From an uncultured Clostridia bacterium (lineage in GTDB: Bacteria > Bacillota > Clostridia > Christensenellales > Borkfalkiaceae): DNA of 15,100 bases. This document shows, piece after piece, positions 1-6,962 of the stretch (the stretch's first letter is position 1; each line of letters begins with the position of its first letter). The notes beneath the pieces are model-generated. The model saw only the letters and a list, made by a program, of their open reading frames with translations, was not told the origin of the DNA and made no database searches. The stretch spans positions 1 through 15,100 of the forward strand of contig CANQUY010000031.1 of assembly GCA_947627125.1 (NCBI GenBank), read 5' to 3'. A program made the position numbers and the translations under genes.

Positions 1-440
1 GCCTTGCCGGTATCTCCGCTCGTGGCGGTGAGAATGAGGATCTTCTCCCTGACGCCCGCCTTTTCGCAGCTCTTTTTCAGGAGATAGGGCATGAGCGTGA
101 GGGCAACGTCCTTGAACGCGCAGGTGGGGCCGTGGAAGAGCTCGAGCATGTACATGCCGTTGTCCATGCGGAGGAGCGGCGCGGCGTCGTTCCCCTCAAA
201 CCTCTGATAGGCGGCCCTGCATGCCTCGAGAAGCCCCTCCTCCTCAAATTCGTCAAAGAATTTGGACAGGAGAAACGCGGCGCGTTCGGCATAGTCCATC
301 TCACACATTCTTTCGATCTCTTCGGGCGGGACGGTAGGGAAAACTTCGGGGACGAACAGTCCGCCGTCCCCCGCAATGCCCTGCACGACCGCCTGTGCGC
401 CCGTGACCTTTTCCTCTCCGCGCGTGCTGATAAAATACAT
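1..440 (-). CDS. thrC: Threonine synthase, N-terminal part (cut by window edge)
   Basis: The first 146 codons of a leftward gene are present; the rest lies beyond position 1. Threonine synthase is a cytoplasmic PLP enzyme that converts O-phosphohomoserine to threonine. Seen: an N-terminal STRG motif near residue 5, GDGGLFVPE near 24-32, the PLP-lysine motif HGPTCAFKD with Lys110, and the phosphate-binding TATSGDTGK at 138-146. These follow the family order and spacing. The ATG at 438-440 is preceded by AGAAGG with a 7-base gap, which fixes the start. A 115-base gap with two inverted repeats separates it from the P-loop gene upstream, so it may have its own promoter, although I could not place one confidently. 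The family assignment is firm; the completeness of the gene cannot be judged. Confidence 0.93.
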   Translation of the reverse strand, partial: MYFISTRGEEKVTGAQAVVQGIAGDGGLFVPEVFPTVPPEEIERMCEMDYAERAAFLLSKFFDEFEEEGLLEACRAAYQRFEGNDAAPLLRMDNGMYMLELFHGPTCAFKDVALTLMPYLLKKSCEKAGVREKILILTATSGDTGK

Positions 441-465
441 AGTGACCTTCTTTTTTCTATGCCGA

Positions 466-491
466 TTCCGTCCCGCGTGCGCGGAACGGAA
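466..491 (-). promoter_or_regulatory. Hairpin in the thrC leader
   Basis: Imperfect inverted repeat (TTCCGTCCCGCG against CGCGGAACGGAA) just upstream of thrC. On the leftward RNA its one mismatch becomes a G-U pair, giving an 11-bp stem with a 4-base loop. No U-run follows in that direction, so it is not a simple terminator there. On the + strand a T7 run follows at 501-507. Role unknown. Confidence 0.4.
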
Positions 492-510
492 ACAATGGCA
501 TTTTTTTCAC

Positions 511-549
511 TTTATGCATTCATTTTTGACAAAAACAGGAATGCATAAA
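511..549. repeat. AT-rich 11-bp perfect inverted repeat between the P-loop gene and thrC
   Basis: TTTATGCATTC at 511-521 is exactly complementary to GAATGCATAAA at 539-549. The enclosed bases also contain TTTTT and AAAAA, which could extend the stem. It lacks an adjacent U-run on either strand, so an operator or an mRNA-end structure is possible. Which of these is not shown by the sequence. Confidence 0.55.
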
Positions 550-555
550 ACCGTA

Positions 556-963
556 TTACAGATATTTTTTCAAGAAATCGGGAAGCTCCGCCTCATCGCA
601 GGAGCAGGTGACGTAGAGCTTGATGTTGCGAAGCTCCGCGATTTTTTCGATGATAAAGAAGAGCTGTGCCATGTCAGAAAGGGGCTTGCCTGCAATGCGG
701 GCAATGCCGTCCAAAAAGACATATTCGTTATCGTAGGAGCCCGCGATCGCGCCGCGCACAAAGCCGCTCAGCGCATCCATGCCCGCAATGGCGTAATCGG
801 TCACGTCGATGAAGCGGACCTCGCGCTTTAAATCGTACATATATCTCTTGGTATCGGTAATAAAAATCAAGTGCCCCTTCGCCGTTTCGACGGCGGCGTT
901 CGCTACGTCGATGATCCTCTTGGTCTTACCGCTGCCCTTTGGTCCGCAAATAATGGTAATCAT
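556..963 (-). CDS. Small P-loop ATP-binding protein of unknown role
   Basis: A 135-residue protein with a clear Walker A motif GPKGSGKT at residues 7-14 and a Walker B-like YVFLDG (Asp85) after a hydrophobic strand. It binds nucleotide, and the single-domain length is too short for a full ABC or AAA+ protein. Related small P-loop proteins in Clostridia are sometimes labelled 'twitching motility PilT-like', but nothing here (no His box, no pilus genes nearby) supports that role. Start: ATG at 961-963 with AGGAGGG 3 bases upstream of ACC-ATG. A promoter (TTGAAA-N17-TAAAAT) lies at 1004-1032. It precedes thrC on the same strand, but an inverted repeat and 115 bases separate them. Function unassigned; that it is a real gene is well supported. 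Confidence 0.8.
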   Translation of the reverse strand: MITIICGPKGSGKTKRIIDVANAAVETAKGHLIFITDTKRYMYDLKREVRFIDVTDYAIAGMDALSGFVRGAIAGSYDNEYVFLDGIARIAGKPLSDMAQLFFIIEKIAELRNIKLYVTCSCDEAELPDFLKKYL

Positions 964-1003
964 GGTTCCCTCCTGCCTTTCGGCGACATTTTATTACAGT
1001 TCT

Positions 1004-1032
1004 ATTTTAACAAGTTTTCGGCCCGATTTCAA
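1004..1032 (-). promoter_or_regulatory. Promoter of the P-loop gene
   Basis: Read leftward: TTGAAA (1027-1032), 17-base spacer, TAAAAT (1004-1009), about 40 bases before the start codon at 963. Confidence 0.6.
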
Positions 1033-1068
1033 GGGTTTTGCAAAAATTTAACGAAATTATTTTTCATT

Positions 1069-2268
1069 TCAGCGCAGTTCTCTCAAAAATGCCCCGATCC
1101 GCGAAATGCCCCTGAGGATCTCCCCCTCGGAGAGAGAATAGCTCAGACGGACGCAGTCATCCGCGCCGAACGCCGCCCCGGGGACGACGGCGACCTTTTC
1201 GGCCTCGAGAAGGGCCTCGGCAAAGGCCACGGAACCCTCGATCTTTCTGCCATGATACTCCTTTCCGTACATCCCGCCGACGACGAGCATCGCATAGAAC
1301 GCCCCGTCGGGGAGGATGCAATACACCTCCTCGAGCGCGGAAACGGCATGCAACAGAACCTCACGCCGCTTGGAAAAAACGGCGACCATCTCCTCGACGG
1401 AGGAGGCGGGCGAGGAAAGCGCGGCAAGGGCGGCGCACTGGGCAATGGAATTGGGGTTGCTCGTCGCGTGGGACTGGAAGGAATCGACGGCATGTGCGAC
1501 TTCCCGCGGCGCGGCGAGGTAACCGATCCGCCAGCCCGTCATCGCATACGTCTTGCTCACGCCGTTGACGGTGACCGTATGTTCCCTCGCCCAAGCGGAG
1601 GAGGCCGCAAAGGAGAAGGGCTTTTTTGCGCCATAGACGAGCTTTTCGTAGATCTCATCGGAGATCGTCCAGATCCCCGCCTCTTCGCAGACGGCGGCAA
1701 GAGCGCACACTTCCCCCTCATCATAGACGGCTCCCGTGGGATTGCAGGGGGAGTTGAAGATGAAGAGCTTGGTCCGCGGCGTGATGGCAGATTTGAGTTG
1801 TGCGGGCGAGATCTTGAAGCCGTTCTCCTTCCTTGCCTCAACAATGACGGGCACGCCGCCCAGCGTCTTTATGATTTCGGGATAGGTCAGCCAATAGGGG
1901 GAGGGAATGATGACCTCGTCCCCCTCGTCAACGAGGGCGTAGCAGGCGTTGAAGATGGAGTGCTTTGCCCCGTTCGACACAACGATCTCCTCGGGAGCAT
2001 ACGAAAGGCCGTTGTCGCGCAAAAATTTGCAACTTATCGCGCGGCGAAGCTCCAAAGTGCCTGCCGAAGGGGTGTACTTGGTCTGCCCCGCGTCGAGCGC
2101 GTCCTTGGCGGCCCCGATGATGGGCTCGGGCGTGTTGAAGTCGGGCTCTCCCACGCTGAAGGAGATGACGTCCTCCCCCGCTCTCTTCATCTCCTTTGCC
2201 TTGGCGGAGATGGAAAGCGTCAACGACGGTGAAATTGTCCTGATCCGTTTTGATAAAATTTGAAACAT
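1069..2268 (-). CDS. Class I/II PLP aminotransferase, aspartate aminotransferase type
   Basis: A 399-residue protein, normal for subgroup Ib aspartate aminotransferases, which move the amino group between aspartate and 2-oxoglutarate in the cytoplasm. Seen: VISFSVGEPDF near 34-44, SPYW at 123-126, NPTG at 176-179, SDEIYE with Asp204 and Tyr207 contacting the cofactor, Schiff-base Lys239 in GVSKTYAMTGWRIGY, and Arg374 in VRLSYS, the usual substrate-carboxylate arginine. All expected active-site residues are intact. The ATG at 2266-2268 fits the family N-terminus, but there is no visible Shine-Dalgarno sequence: the upstream 40 bases are simple AAATTTAAAATT sequence belonging to the flank of the repeat at 2270-2520. 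Exact substrate among aspartate, prephenate or other amino acids is not settled by sequence; the aminotransferase call is firm. Confidence 0.9.
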   Translation of the reverse strand: MFQILSKRIRTISPSLTLSISAKAKEMKRAGEDVISFSVGEPDFNTPEPIIGAAKDALDAGQTKYTPSAGTLELRRAISCKFLRDNGLSYAPEEIVVSNGAKHSIFNACYALVDEGDEVIIPSPYWLTYPEIIKTLGGVPVIVEARKENGFKISPAQLKSAITPRTKLFIFNSPCNPTGAVYDEGEVCALAAVCEEAGIWTISDEIYEKLVYGAKKPFSFAASSAWAREHTVTVNGVSKTYAMTGWRIGYLAAPREVAHAVDSFQSHATSNPNSIAQCAALAALSSPASSVEEMVAVFSKRREVLLHAVSALEEVYCILPDGAFYAMLVVGGMYGKEYHGRKIEGSVAFAEALLEAEKVAVVPGAAFGADDCVRLSYSLSEGEILRGISRIGAFLRELR

Positions 2269-2269
2269 A

Positions 2270-2520
2270 TTACAAAATTAAAAATTTAAAATTAAAAATT
2301 TAAAATTATGGTGAAAGATGTTTAGAATGACACCCCCTCAAGGGGGAGCCGAGGGAAGCCCGAAGGCAGTTCCACTCGCTTCCCCTCTTAGGGGAAGTAC
2401 CCGCGCAGCGGGGGATAGGGTTTTTTGAACCCCTCAGTCACTGCGTGACAGCTCCCCTACAAGGGGAGCCGAGGTGCCCCCGCCCCAATTTTTCATTTTT
2501 CATTTTTAATTTTAAATTTA
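2270..2520. repeat. Composite intergenic repeat with AT-rich inverted ends
   Basis: A 250-bp block between prfA and the aminotransferase. Its ends are low-complexity AT tracts in inverted orientation (AAATTTAAAATTAAAAA type at 2273-2309, its complement at 2487-2520). The core is GC-rich and full of short hairpins, for example CTTCCCCT/AGGGGAAG at 2379-2397 and GTCACTGCGTGAC-like near 2440-2450. A motif of the form CCCCTCAAGGGGGAGCCGAGG recurs imperfectly at about 2333-2354 and 2452-2474. No open frame worth calling. It resembles the non-coding repeats scattered between genes in gut Clostridia and may act as a terminator region for prfA. MITE-like origin is inference. Confidence 0.6.
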
Positions 2521-3582
2521 CACTTCCCCTGCGAGTTTCATCTCTGTTTCGCGGCGGGCGAGGGCGTCGATCATGGCGTCGAGGTCGCCCGACAAAAATC
2601 CCTCCATATCGTGCAGTGAGAGCCCGATCCTGTGGTCGGTGATGCGGCTCTGCGGGAAATTATAGGTACGGATCCGCTCGCTCCTGTCCCCCGTGCCGAC
2701 GAGGGAACGCCGATTTGCCGCCTCCGCCCCCACCGCACGGCTGTTGTAGTAGTCATACAGCCGCGATTTGAGCACGCGGAAGGCCTTGTCCTTATTCTTG
2801 AGCTGGCTGCGCTCGTCCTGGCAGGTGACGACGATCCCCGTGGGAAAATGGGTGATGCGGATAGCAGTTTCCGTCTTGTTGACCTTCTGCCCGCCCGCGC
2901 CCGAGCTGCGGTAGAGGTCGATGCGGATGTCCTTTTCGTCGATATTGACCTCGACGTCCTCCGCCTCGGGCAGGACCGCCACGGTACAGGTGGAGGTGTG
3001 GATCCGCCCCTGCGATTCGGTTTCGGGGACCCGCTGGACGCGGAGGACGCCGCTTTCGTACTTAAGACGCTTGTACGCCCCCTTCCCCGTGATATTGACA
3101 ATGGCCTCCTTGACGCCGCCAAGCTCCGTTTCGTTGTAGTTGACGACGTCAAAGGCGAGGCGGTGTTTCTCGCAGTAGCCCATGTACATGCGGTAGAGTT
3201 CATAGGCGAAGAGGGCAGCCTCCTCGCCGCCCGCTCCCGCACGGATCTCGAGCGTACAGTTCCGCTCGTCGTTCTTGTCCTTGGGAAGGAGCAAAACTTT
3301 GAGCTGTGTTTCGAGCTCAGAGAGCTTTTCCTTGAGGGAATAGTGCTCCCCGAGGAGGAGCTCCTTCATCTCCCCGCTCTCCTTCTCCGCCTCCTCGAGG
3401 GCGGCGTTCATCTCATGCTCCGTCCTCATGTAGGCGCGGTAGCAGTCCACGATCTCCTGAAGGTCCGCCTGCTCCTTTGCGAGGCGGGTAAAAGTTTCCA
3501 TATCGGAAAGCGCCTCTCCCGAGGAGAGGTACCGTCCGATTTCTTCATATCTCTTTTCGATCTCTTTGAGCCGTTTCAGCAT
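2518..3582 (-). CDS. prfA: Peptide chain release factor 1
   Basis: A 354-residue class I release factor that reads UAA and UAG in the ribosomal A site and triggers peptide release. The decisive motifs are the codon-reading PxT tripeptide (PET, 186-188), which marks RF1 rather than RF2, and the catalytic GGQ at 230-232 inside SSGAGGQKVNKTETA. The N-terminal 100 residues are charged and helical, as expected of domain 1. The start ATG (3580-3582) lies 1 base after the TGA of the upstream fusion gene, and no strong ribosome site is visible, so translation is probably coupled to it. This matters because PrmC, part of that upstream protein, methylates Gln232. Length slightly below the usual 355-360 but complete. 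Confidence 0.96.
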   Translation of the reverse strand: MLKRLKEIEKRYEEIGRYLSSGEALSDMETFTRLAKEQADLQEIVDCYRAYMRTEHEMNAALEEAEKESGEMKELLLGEHYSLKEKLSELETQLKVLLLPKDKNDERNCTLEIRAGAGGEEAALFAYELYRMYMGYCEKHRLAFDVVNYNETELGGVKEAIVNITGKGAYKRLKYESGVLRVQRVPETESQGRIHTSTCTVAVLPEAEDVEVNIDEKDIRIDLYRSSGAGGQKVNKTETAIRITHFPTGIVVTCQDERSQLKNKDKAFRVLKSRLYDYYNSRAVGAEAANRRSLVGTGDRSERIRTYNFPQSRITDHRIGLSLHDMEGFLSGDLDAMIDALARRETEMKLAGEV

Positions 3583-3583
3583 A

Positions 3584-5425
3584 TCAGAATCCGATTTTTA
3601 CGACGCGTTCCACGCCCTGAAGGTCCTTGACGACCATGGCGAAGTCACAGCGGGTGGCGCTGCGGAAGATCTTGATGATCTCCTGTGCCTGCCCCTCGCC
3701 GCATTCGAGCATGACCATGCCGCCGCGGGCAATGTACCGCCCGATCTTCTCCGCAATGGCGCGGTAGAAGTCGAGGCCGTCCTCGCCGCCGTCCAGCGCG
3801 ATATGGGGCTCGAACTCCCGCACCTCGCGGGAGAGCGTTTCGATCTCGCTATGTTTAATGTAGGGAGGATTGGCGACGATGAGGTTGAATTTCCCCCTCA
3901 CGTTCTTGAAGAGGTCGCTCTCGACAAAGGTCACGACGGCCTTGTTGAGCCGCGCGTTCTCCCTTGCGACCTCGAGCGCCTCCGCCGAAATATCCGACGC
4001 GGTGACCGAGATCTGCCTGTCCTTTGCGGCCTCGCAGGCGATGGCGATGGCGACCGCCCCGCTGCCCGTGCAGAGATCCAGAACGCTGTCCCCGTTCTTG
4101 ACAAAGGCAAGCGCCTCGCGCACGAGCTCCTCCGTTTCGGGACGGGGAATGAGCACCCGTTCGTCCACTTTCAGCGTATAACCGTAAAATTCCGTGTCGC
4201 CGAAGATGTACCAGAGTGGTCTGCCTGTCAGCCGCTTCTCGAAGATATCGAGGATCTTTGCGCATTCGGCGCGGGTGATGACGCGCTCCTCCTTGAAACT
4301 GCTCCGCGGGAGGCCGAGGGTGATGGAAACGATCCATTCCGCGTCCGCTTCGTCGATCTCCCTCGCCGCAAAGCTCTTCTTCATGTCGGGCAGGAGCTTC
4401 AAAAGTTTGGTTTCCGTGACGAAGAACTTTTCGGGCGACTCGGGGTCCTCGTCCATTTCATAGGTCTTGCGGAAGGCCTCAATGGCGCACTCGATCATGC
4501 CGTCGTCGGGCTCGCGGGTCGTCAGGCACTGCATGAGATACCCGGGGGCCTTCAGAGGAATGAGAAGAGGGGTCTGGAAGAGGGCCAAAAACTTCAGAAT
4601 TTCATAGGATACGCCCGCCACGATCGGGAGGCAGACGAGCTTGACGCCGAGAGAGATGAGGCGGGTCGCGATCCCTTCGAGGGCAAAGTGTTCATACATG
4701 AGGCCGAGCGGCCACCCCACGAGCGCAAACACGACAATGGAGATGAAGAGCACCAAAAAGATGAAGGTCGTGCCGCACCTGTCGTGCAGGCGGGAGCACT
4801 TCTTCACGTTCTCCACCGTGAGGGGCATGCCGTATTCAAAACAGTTGATCGTCTTGTGCTCCGCGCCGTGATACATGTAGGTTTCGCGGAGGGACTTGAA
4901 ACAGAGCGTAAACAGGATATAGCAGAGGAAGATCGCGAGGCGCATTCCCCCCTCAATGAGGCAGTACCAGACGCCCCCCTCCTTGATGGTATCGGGGAAG
5001 CTCCGCGCAATGAGGCCCGAAAGGTACTGCGGCAGAAGCAGAAAGAGCCCGAGCGCGAGCACGACGCCCAAGATGATGGAAATGGCGGAGATAATGTCGG
5101 ATATGCTGATCTTCCAATGTTCCGCCATCCACTTGGAGAGCTTGCTCGGCGGCGCCTCTTCCTCCTCCGTGATGACGGCTTCCGCGCTCCGTGTCAGAGC
5201 CTTCATGCCGAGAACGAGAGAACTCACGAAATTCATCACGCCCCGAATGACGGGGACTTTCCACCAAAAACTTTTCTCCTCGGGCGGGGTGATGCGGACG
5301 GCCTCCATGCGGAGCTGGCCCGCGTCGTCGCGCACGGCCGTTGCCATGCCGCGCTTGCCGCGCATCATGACGCCCTGAATGACGGCCTGCCCGCCGATAT
5401 ATGTTCGATTGGTCTTTTTTTTCAT
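3584..5425 (-). CDS. prmC: DUF1385 membrane domain fused to PrmC release-factor glutamine methyltransferase
   Basis: One 613-residue frame holding two normally separate proteins. Residues about 8-320 are a DUF1385/YqhQ domain: GGQAVIQGVMMRG at 11-23, predicted membrane spans near 110-135, 160-178, 220-245 and 258-275, and the family motifs YHGAEHKTINCFEYG (185-199) and LHDRCGTTF (213-221). Residues about 335-613 are PrmC: IPRPET (426-431), SAM-binding DLCTGSGA (450-457), and the glutamine-binding NPPY (519-522). PrmC methylates the GGQ glutamine of release factors using SAM. The DUF1385 function is unknown. ATG at 5423-5425 has GGAGGT about 8 bases upstream. No stop or ribosome site splits the halves. 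It lies directly before prfA (1-base gap), matching its substrate. The fusion would tether PrmC to the membrane; that consequence is inference. Confidence 0.93.
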   Translation of the reverse strand: MKKKTNRTYIGGQAVIQGVMMRGKRGMATAVRDDAGQLRMEAVRITPPEEKSFWWKVPVIRGVMNFVSSLVLGMKALTRSAEAVITEEEEAPPSKLSKWMAEHWKISISDIISAISIILGVVLALGLFLLLPQYLSGLIARSFPDTIKEGGVWYCLIEGGMRLAIFLCYILFTLCFKSLRETYMYHGAEHKTINCFEYGMPLTVENVKKCSRLHDRCGTTFIFLVLFISIVVFALVGWPLGLMYEHFALEGIATRLISLGVKLVCLPIVAGVSYEILKFLALFQTPLLIPLKAPGYLMQCLTTREPDDGMIECAIEAFRKTYEMDEDPESPEKFFVTETKLLKLLPDMKKSFAAREIDEADAEWIVSITLGLPRSSFKEERVITRAECAKILDIFEKRLTGRPLWYIFGDTEFYGYTLKVDERVLIPRPETEELVREALAFVKNGDSVLDLCTGSGAVAIAIACEAAKDRQISVTASDISAEALEVARENARLNKAVVTFVESDLFKNVRGKFNLIVANPPYIKHSEIETLSREVREFEPHIALDGGEDGLDFYRAIAEKIGRYIARGGMVMLECGEGQAQEIIKIFRSATRCDFAMVVKDLQGVERVVKIGF

Positions 5426-5458
5426 TGACAGACCTCCGAAATTTCCGTAAAGAATAAC

Positions 5459-5485
5459 AAAACAGCCCCTGTAAAAAAGGGGCTG
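5459..5485 (-). terminator. Terminator after rpmE
   Basis: Read leftward: CAGCCCCT pairs with AGGGGCTG (5478-5485 with 5463-5470), 7-base loop, then a U-rich TTTTGTTATTCTTT tail. It would end most rpmE transcripts before the DUF1385-PrmC gene, perhaps with read-through. Confidence 0.7.
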
Positions 5486-5491
5486 ATGGGG

Positions 5492-5695
5492 TTAAATGCC
5501 GTATCTTTTTTTGAATTTATCGACGCGCCCACCGGTATCGACCAACTTCTGCCTGCCCGTAAAGAAGGGATGACATTTGCTGCAAATATCCACCTTCATG
5601 ACGTCCACGTCCTTCGTGGAGCCTGTTTGGAAGGTTGCGCCGCAGGCGCAGACAACGGTCACGGTGTGGTATTTGGGATGGATATCCGATTTCAT
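5492..5695 (-). CDS. rpmE: Ribosomal protein L31, zinc-binding type
   Basis: A 67-residue large-subunit protein at the subunit interface (bridge B1b region). It begins MKSDIHPKYH and carries the four cysteines of the zinc-binding (C+) form at 16, 18, 38 and 41, so the zinc-free paralogue expressed under zinc limitation is not what is encoded here. The C-terminus DTGGRVDKFKKRYG is typical. The start at 5693-5695 has AGGTGAT just upstream. A longer in-frame reading starting at 5776 is rejected because it would run through the promoter's downstream region and adds non-conserved residues. A strong promoter lies at 5733-5761. Its neighbours, DUF1385-PrmC and prfA, are its usual partners in Clostridia. 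Confidence 0.96.
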   Translation of the reverse strand: MKSDIHPKYHTVTVVCACGATFQTGSTKDVDVMKVDICSKCHPFFTGRQKLVDTGGRVDKFKKRYGI

Positions 5696-5732
5696 AGTAT
5701 CACCTCGCTGTGTTCTTTGTTTTCCTTGTCCT

Positions 5733-5761
5733 ATTATATCCGTTTTTTTGCATTCCGTCAA
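5733..5761 (-). promoter_or_regulatory. rpmE: Promoter of rpmE
   Basis: Read leftward: TTGACG (5756-5761), 17-base spacer, perfect TATAAT (5733-5738), about 38 bases before the L31 start. Strong sigma-A form, as expected for a ribosomal protein. Confidence 0.8.
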
Positions 5762-5835
5762 CTCATTTTCATGCACATTTCCAAATTCTTATATTGATTT
5801 TCCGAAAAGCTCGCCTTGGGAGGCGTCTGAAACGC

Positions 5836-5864
5836 TTGCAAAAATTCCTCCGCTGTTGTATAAT
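5836..5864 (+). promoter_or_regulatory. Promoter of the MDR dehydrogenase gene
   Basis: TTGCAA (5836-5841), 17-base spacer, TATAAT (5859-5864), about 39 bases before the ATG at 5903. Divergent from the rpmE promoter, with about 75 bases between the two -35 elements. Confidence 0.7.
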
Positions 5865-5902
5865 AAGTCCGAACCTGCAAAAATTGGAAAAGGAGATGTT
5901 GC

Positions 5903-6919
5903 ATGAGCGATTGGAGAGTTTGGAGGATCACCGCCCCCAAAACGATCGTCGAAGATAAGGTCAATCCCCCCGCCATTCCCGAAAAACCACTCAGAGTCCG
6001 CATCACAAAGGTGTTCTTATCGGGCGTGGACGCGGCGATTTGGCGCGGGGATCTCAAAGCGGACTATCCGATTGTCCCGGGGCGCTTCGCCGTCGGCATG
6101 ATCGCCGACGAAACGGAGAACACGCTCTTTCCCAAGGGCACGCGCGTGCTCCTGCATACCTTCCGCCCCCGTCCCTACACGGGTTCGGAGAAGGTGGATT
6201 TTTCGCAGGACGAGTCCGTCGTCTGCGGGCAGACGCAGGACGGGTTTTTGCGTGACTTCATCTACGCGGACCCCTGCGATCTCTCCCCCATTCCCGACGT
6301 GCTGTCCGACGAAAAGGCCCTCGTCGCCCACTATGTCGCCCTCGCAAGGAGCGCGGTGGAATGCCTCGGCCCCTGCAAGGGCAAGCACATTGCCGTCATC
6401 GGCGCGAACGTCATGGGGATCCTCACGGCCCAGCTCCTCATCTACCAGCAGGCCGCGCCCATTCTCATTGATACGGACTCTTCCCGCCTCGCCTTTGCCA
6501 AGACGTGCGGCGTCTACTACACCCTTCCCGCCGATAAGAAGCTCCTCGACGGCGTCGCCAACATTACGGGCGGCAGGCTCGCCTCGGGCAGCATCTATGT
6601 GATCGGGGCGCCCGGCAACGACCACAAGATCCCCTTCCAGGTCAGCGCGGAGAAGTCCACGACGGTTTTCAGCGGCTTCGTGCCCGATAACGAAAGATTT
6701 TCTCTCGATCTCGCCCTCAGAAAACAGCTCACCCTGCGCTTTGTGCAGAGGGTCACCGAGTTTGAAACAGCGTTCAATCTCCTGTTCACCCGCGCGGTGG
6801 ACACGAACACTTTCAAGGCAAAGACGATAGTCCCCGCCGATGTGCAGAAATTCTTTGAAACATACGGCGAGCATCCCGAGCACGACGTCAGCGAGGTCAA
6901 TATCGTAAGTCTTATCTGA
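5903..6919 (+). CDS. Zinc-independent MDR-family (alcohol dehydrogenase-like) oxidoreductase
   Basis: A 338-residue protein with medium-chain dehydrogenase layout: a GroES-like N-domain (about 1-135), then a Rossmann domain with HIAVIGANVMGILTAQ near 162-177 and an acidic residue (ILIDTD, Asp190) at the end of the second strand, suggesting NAD(H) rather than NADP(H). The region matching the zinc-ligand motif of sorbitol/threonine dehydrogenases, CGSDLHIYRG, reads SGVDAAIWRG here. The usual GHE reads GRF (60-62), and the four-cysteine structural zinc lobe is missing. So it probably binds no zinc, and its substrate is unknown. Start: ATG 5903 with AAAAGGAG about 8 bases before. A hairpin terminator follows at 6931-6958. 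Monocistronic by layout. Confidence 0.8.
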   Translation: MSDWRVWRITAPKTIVEDKVNPPAIPEKPLRVRITKVFLSGVDAAIWRGDLKADYPIVPGRFAVGMIADETENTLFPKGTRVLLHTFRPRPYTGSEKVDFSQDESVVCGQTQDGFLRDFIYADPCDLSPIPDVLSDEKALVAHYVALARSAVECLGPCKGKHIAVIGANVMGILTAQLLIYQQAAPILIDTDSSRLAFAKTCGVYYTLPADKKLLDGVANITGGRLASGSIYVIGAPGNDHKIPFQVSAEKSTTVFSGFVPDNERFSLDLALRKQLTLRFVQRVTEFETAFNLLFTRAVDTNTFKAKTIVPADVQKFFETYGEHPEHDVSEVNIVSLI

Positions 6920-6930
6920 GTACATATGCG

Positions 6931-6958
6931 CCGTCGGGCCGCCCCCGACGGTGTTTTT
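6931..6958 (+). terminator. Intrinsic terminator after the MDR gene, abutting the cls start
   Basis: CCGTCGGG (6931-6938) pairs with CCCGACGG (6944-6951), 5-base loop, followed by TGTTTTT. It ends 5 bases before the ATG at 6963 of the cardiolipin synthase gene, so it also occupies the place where a ribosome site would be expected. Confidence 0.7.
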
Positions 6959-6962
6959 CATC

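Noticed and set aside
132..548. 138-residue rightward frame and 77-376 leftward frame near the left edge
   Set aside because: The true gene here is thrC in another frame, recognised by its FKD and SGDTGK motifs.
441..555. T-box riboswitch before thrC
   Set aside because: The leader is too short (about 115 bases) and shows no T-box sequence or terminator/antiterminator pair.
871..2232. 453-residue rightward frame
   Set aside because: Shadow of the aminotransferase, whose catalytic motifs are complete on the minus strand.
3566..5428. 620-residue rightward frame
   Set aside because: Exact shadow of the DUF1385-PrmC gene on the other strand; low-complexity, charged composition with no family motif.
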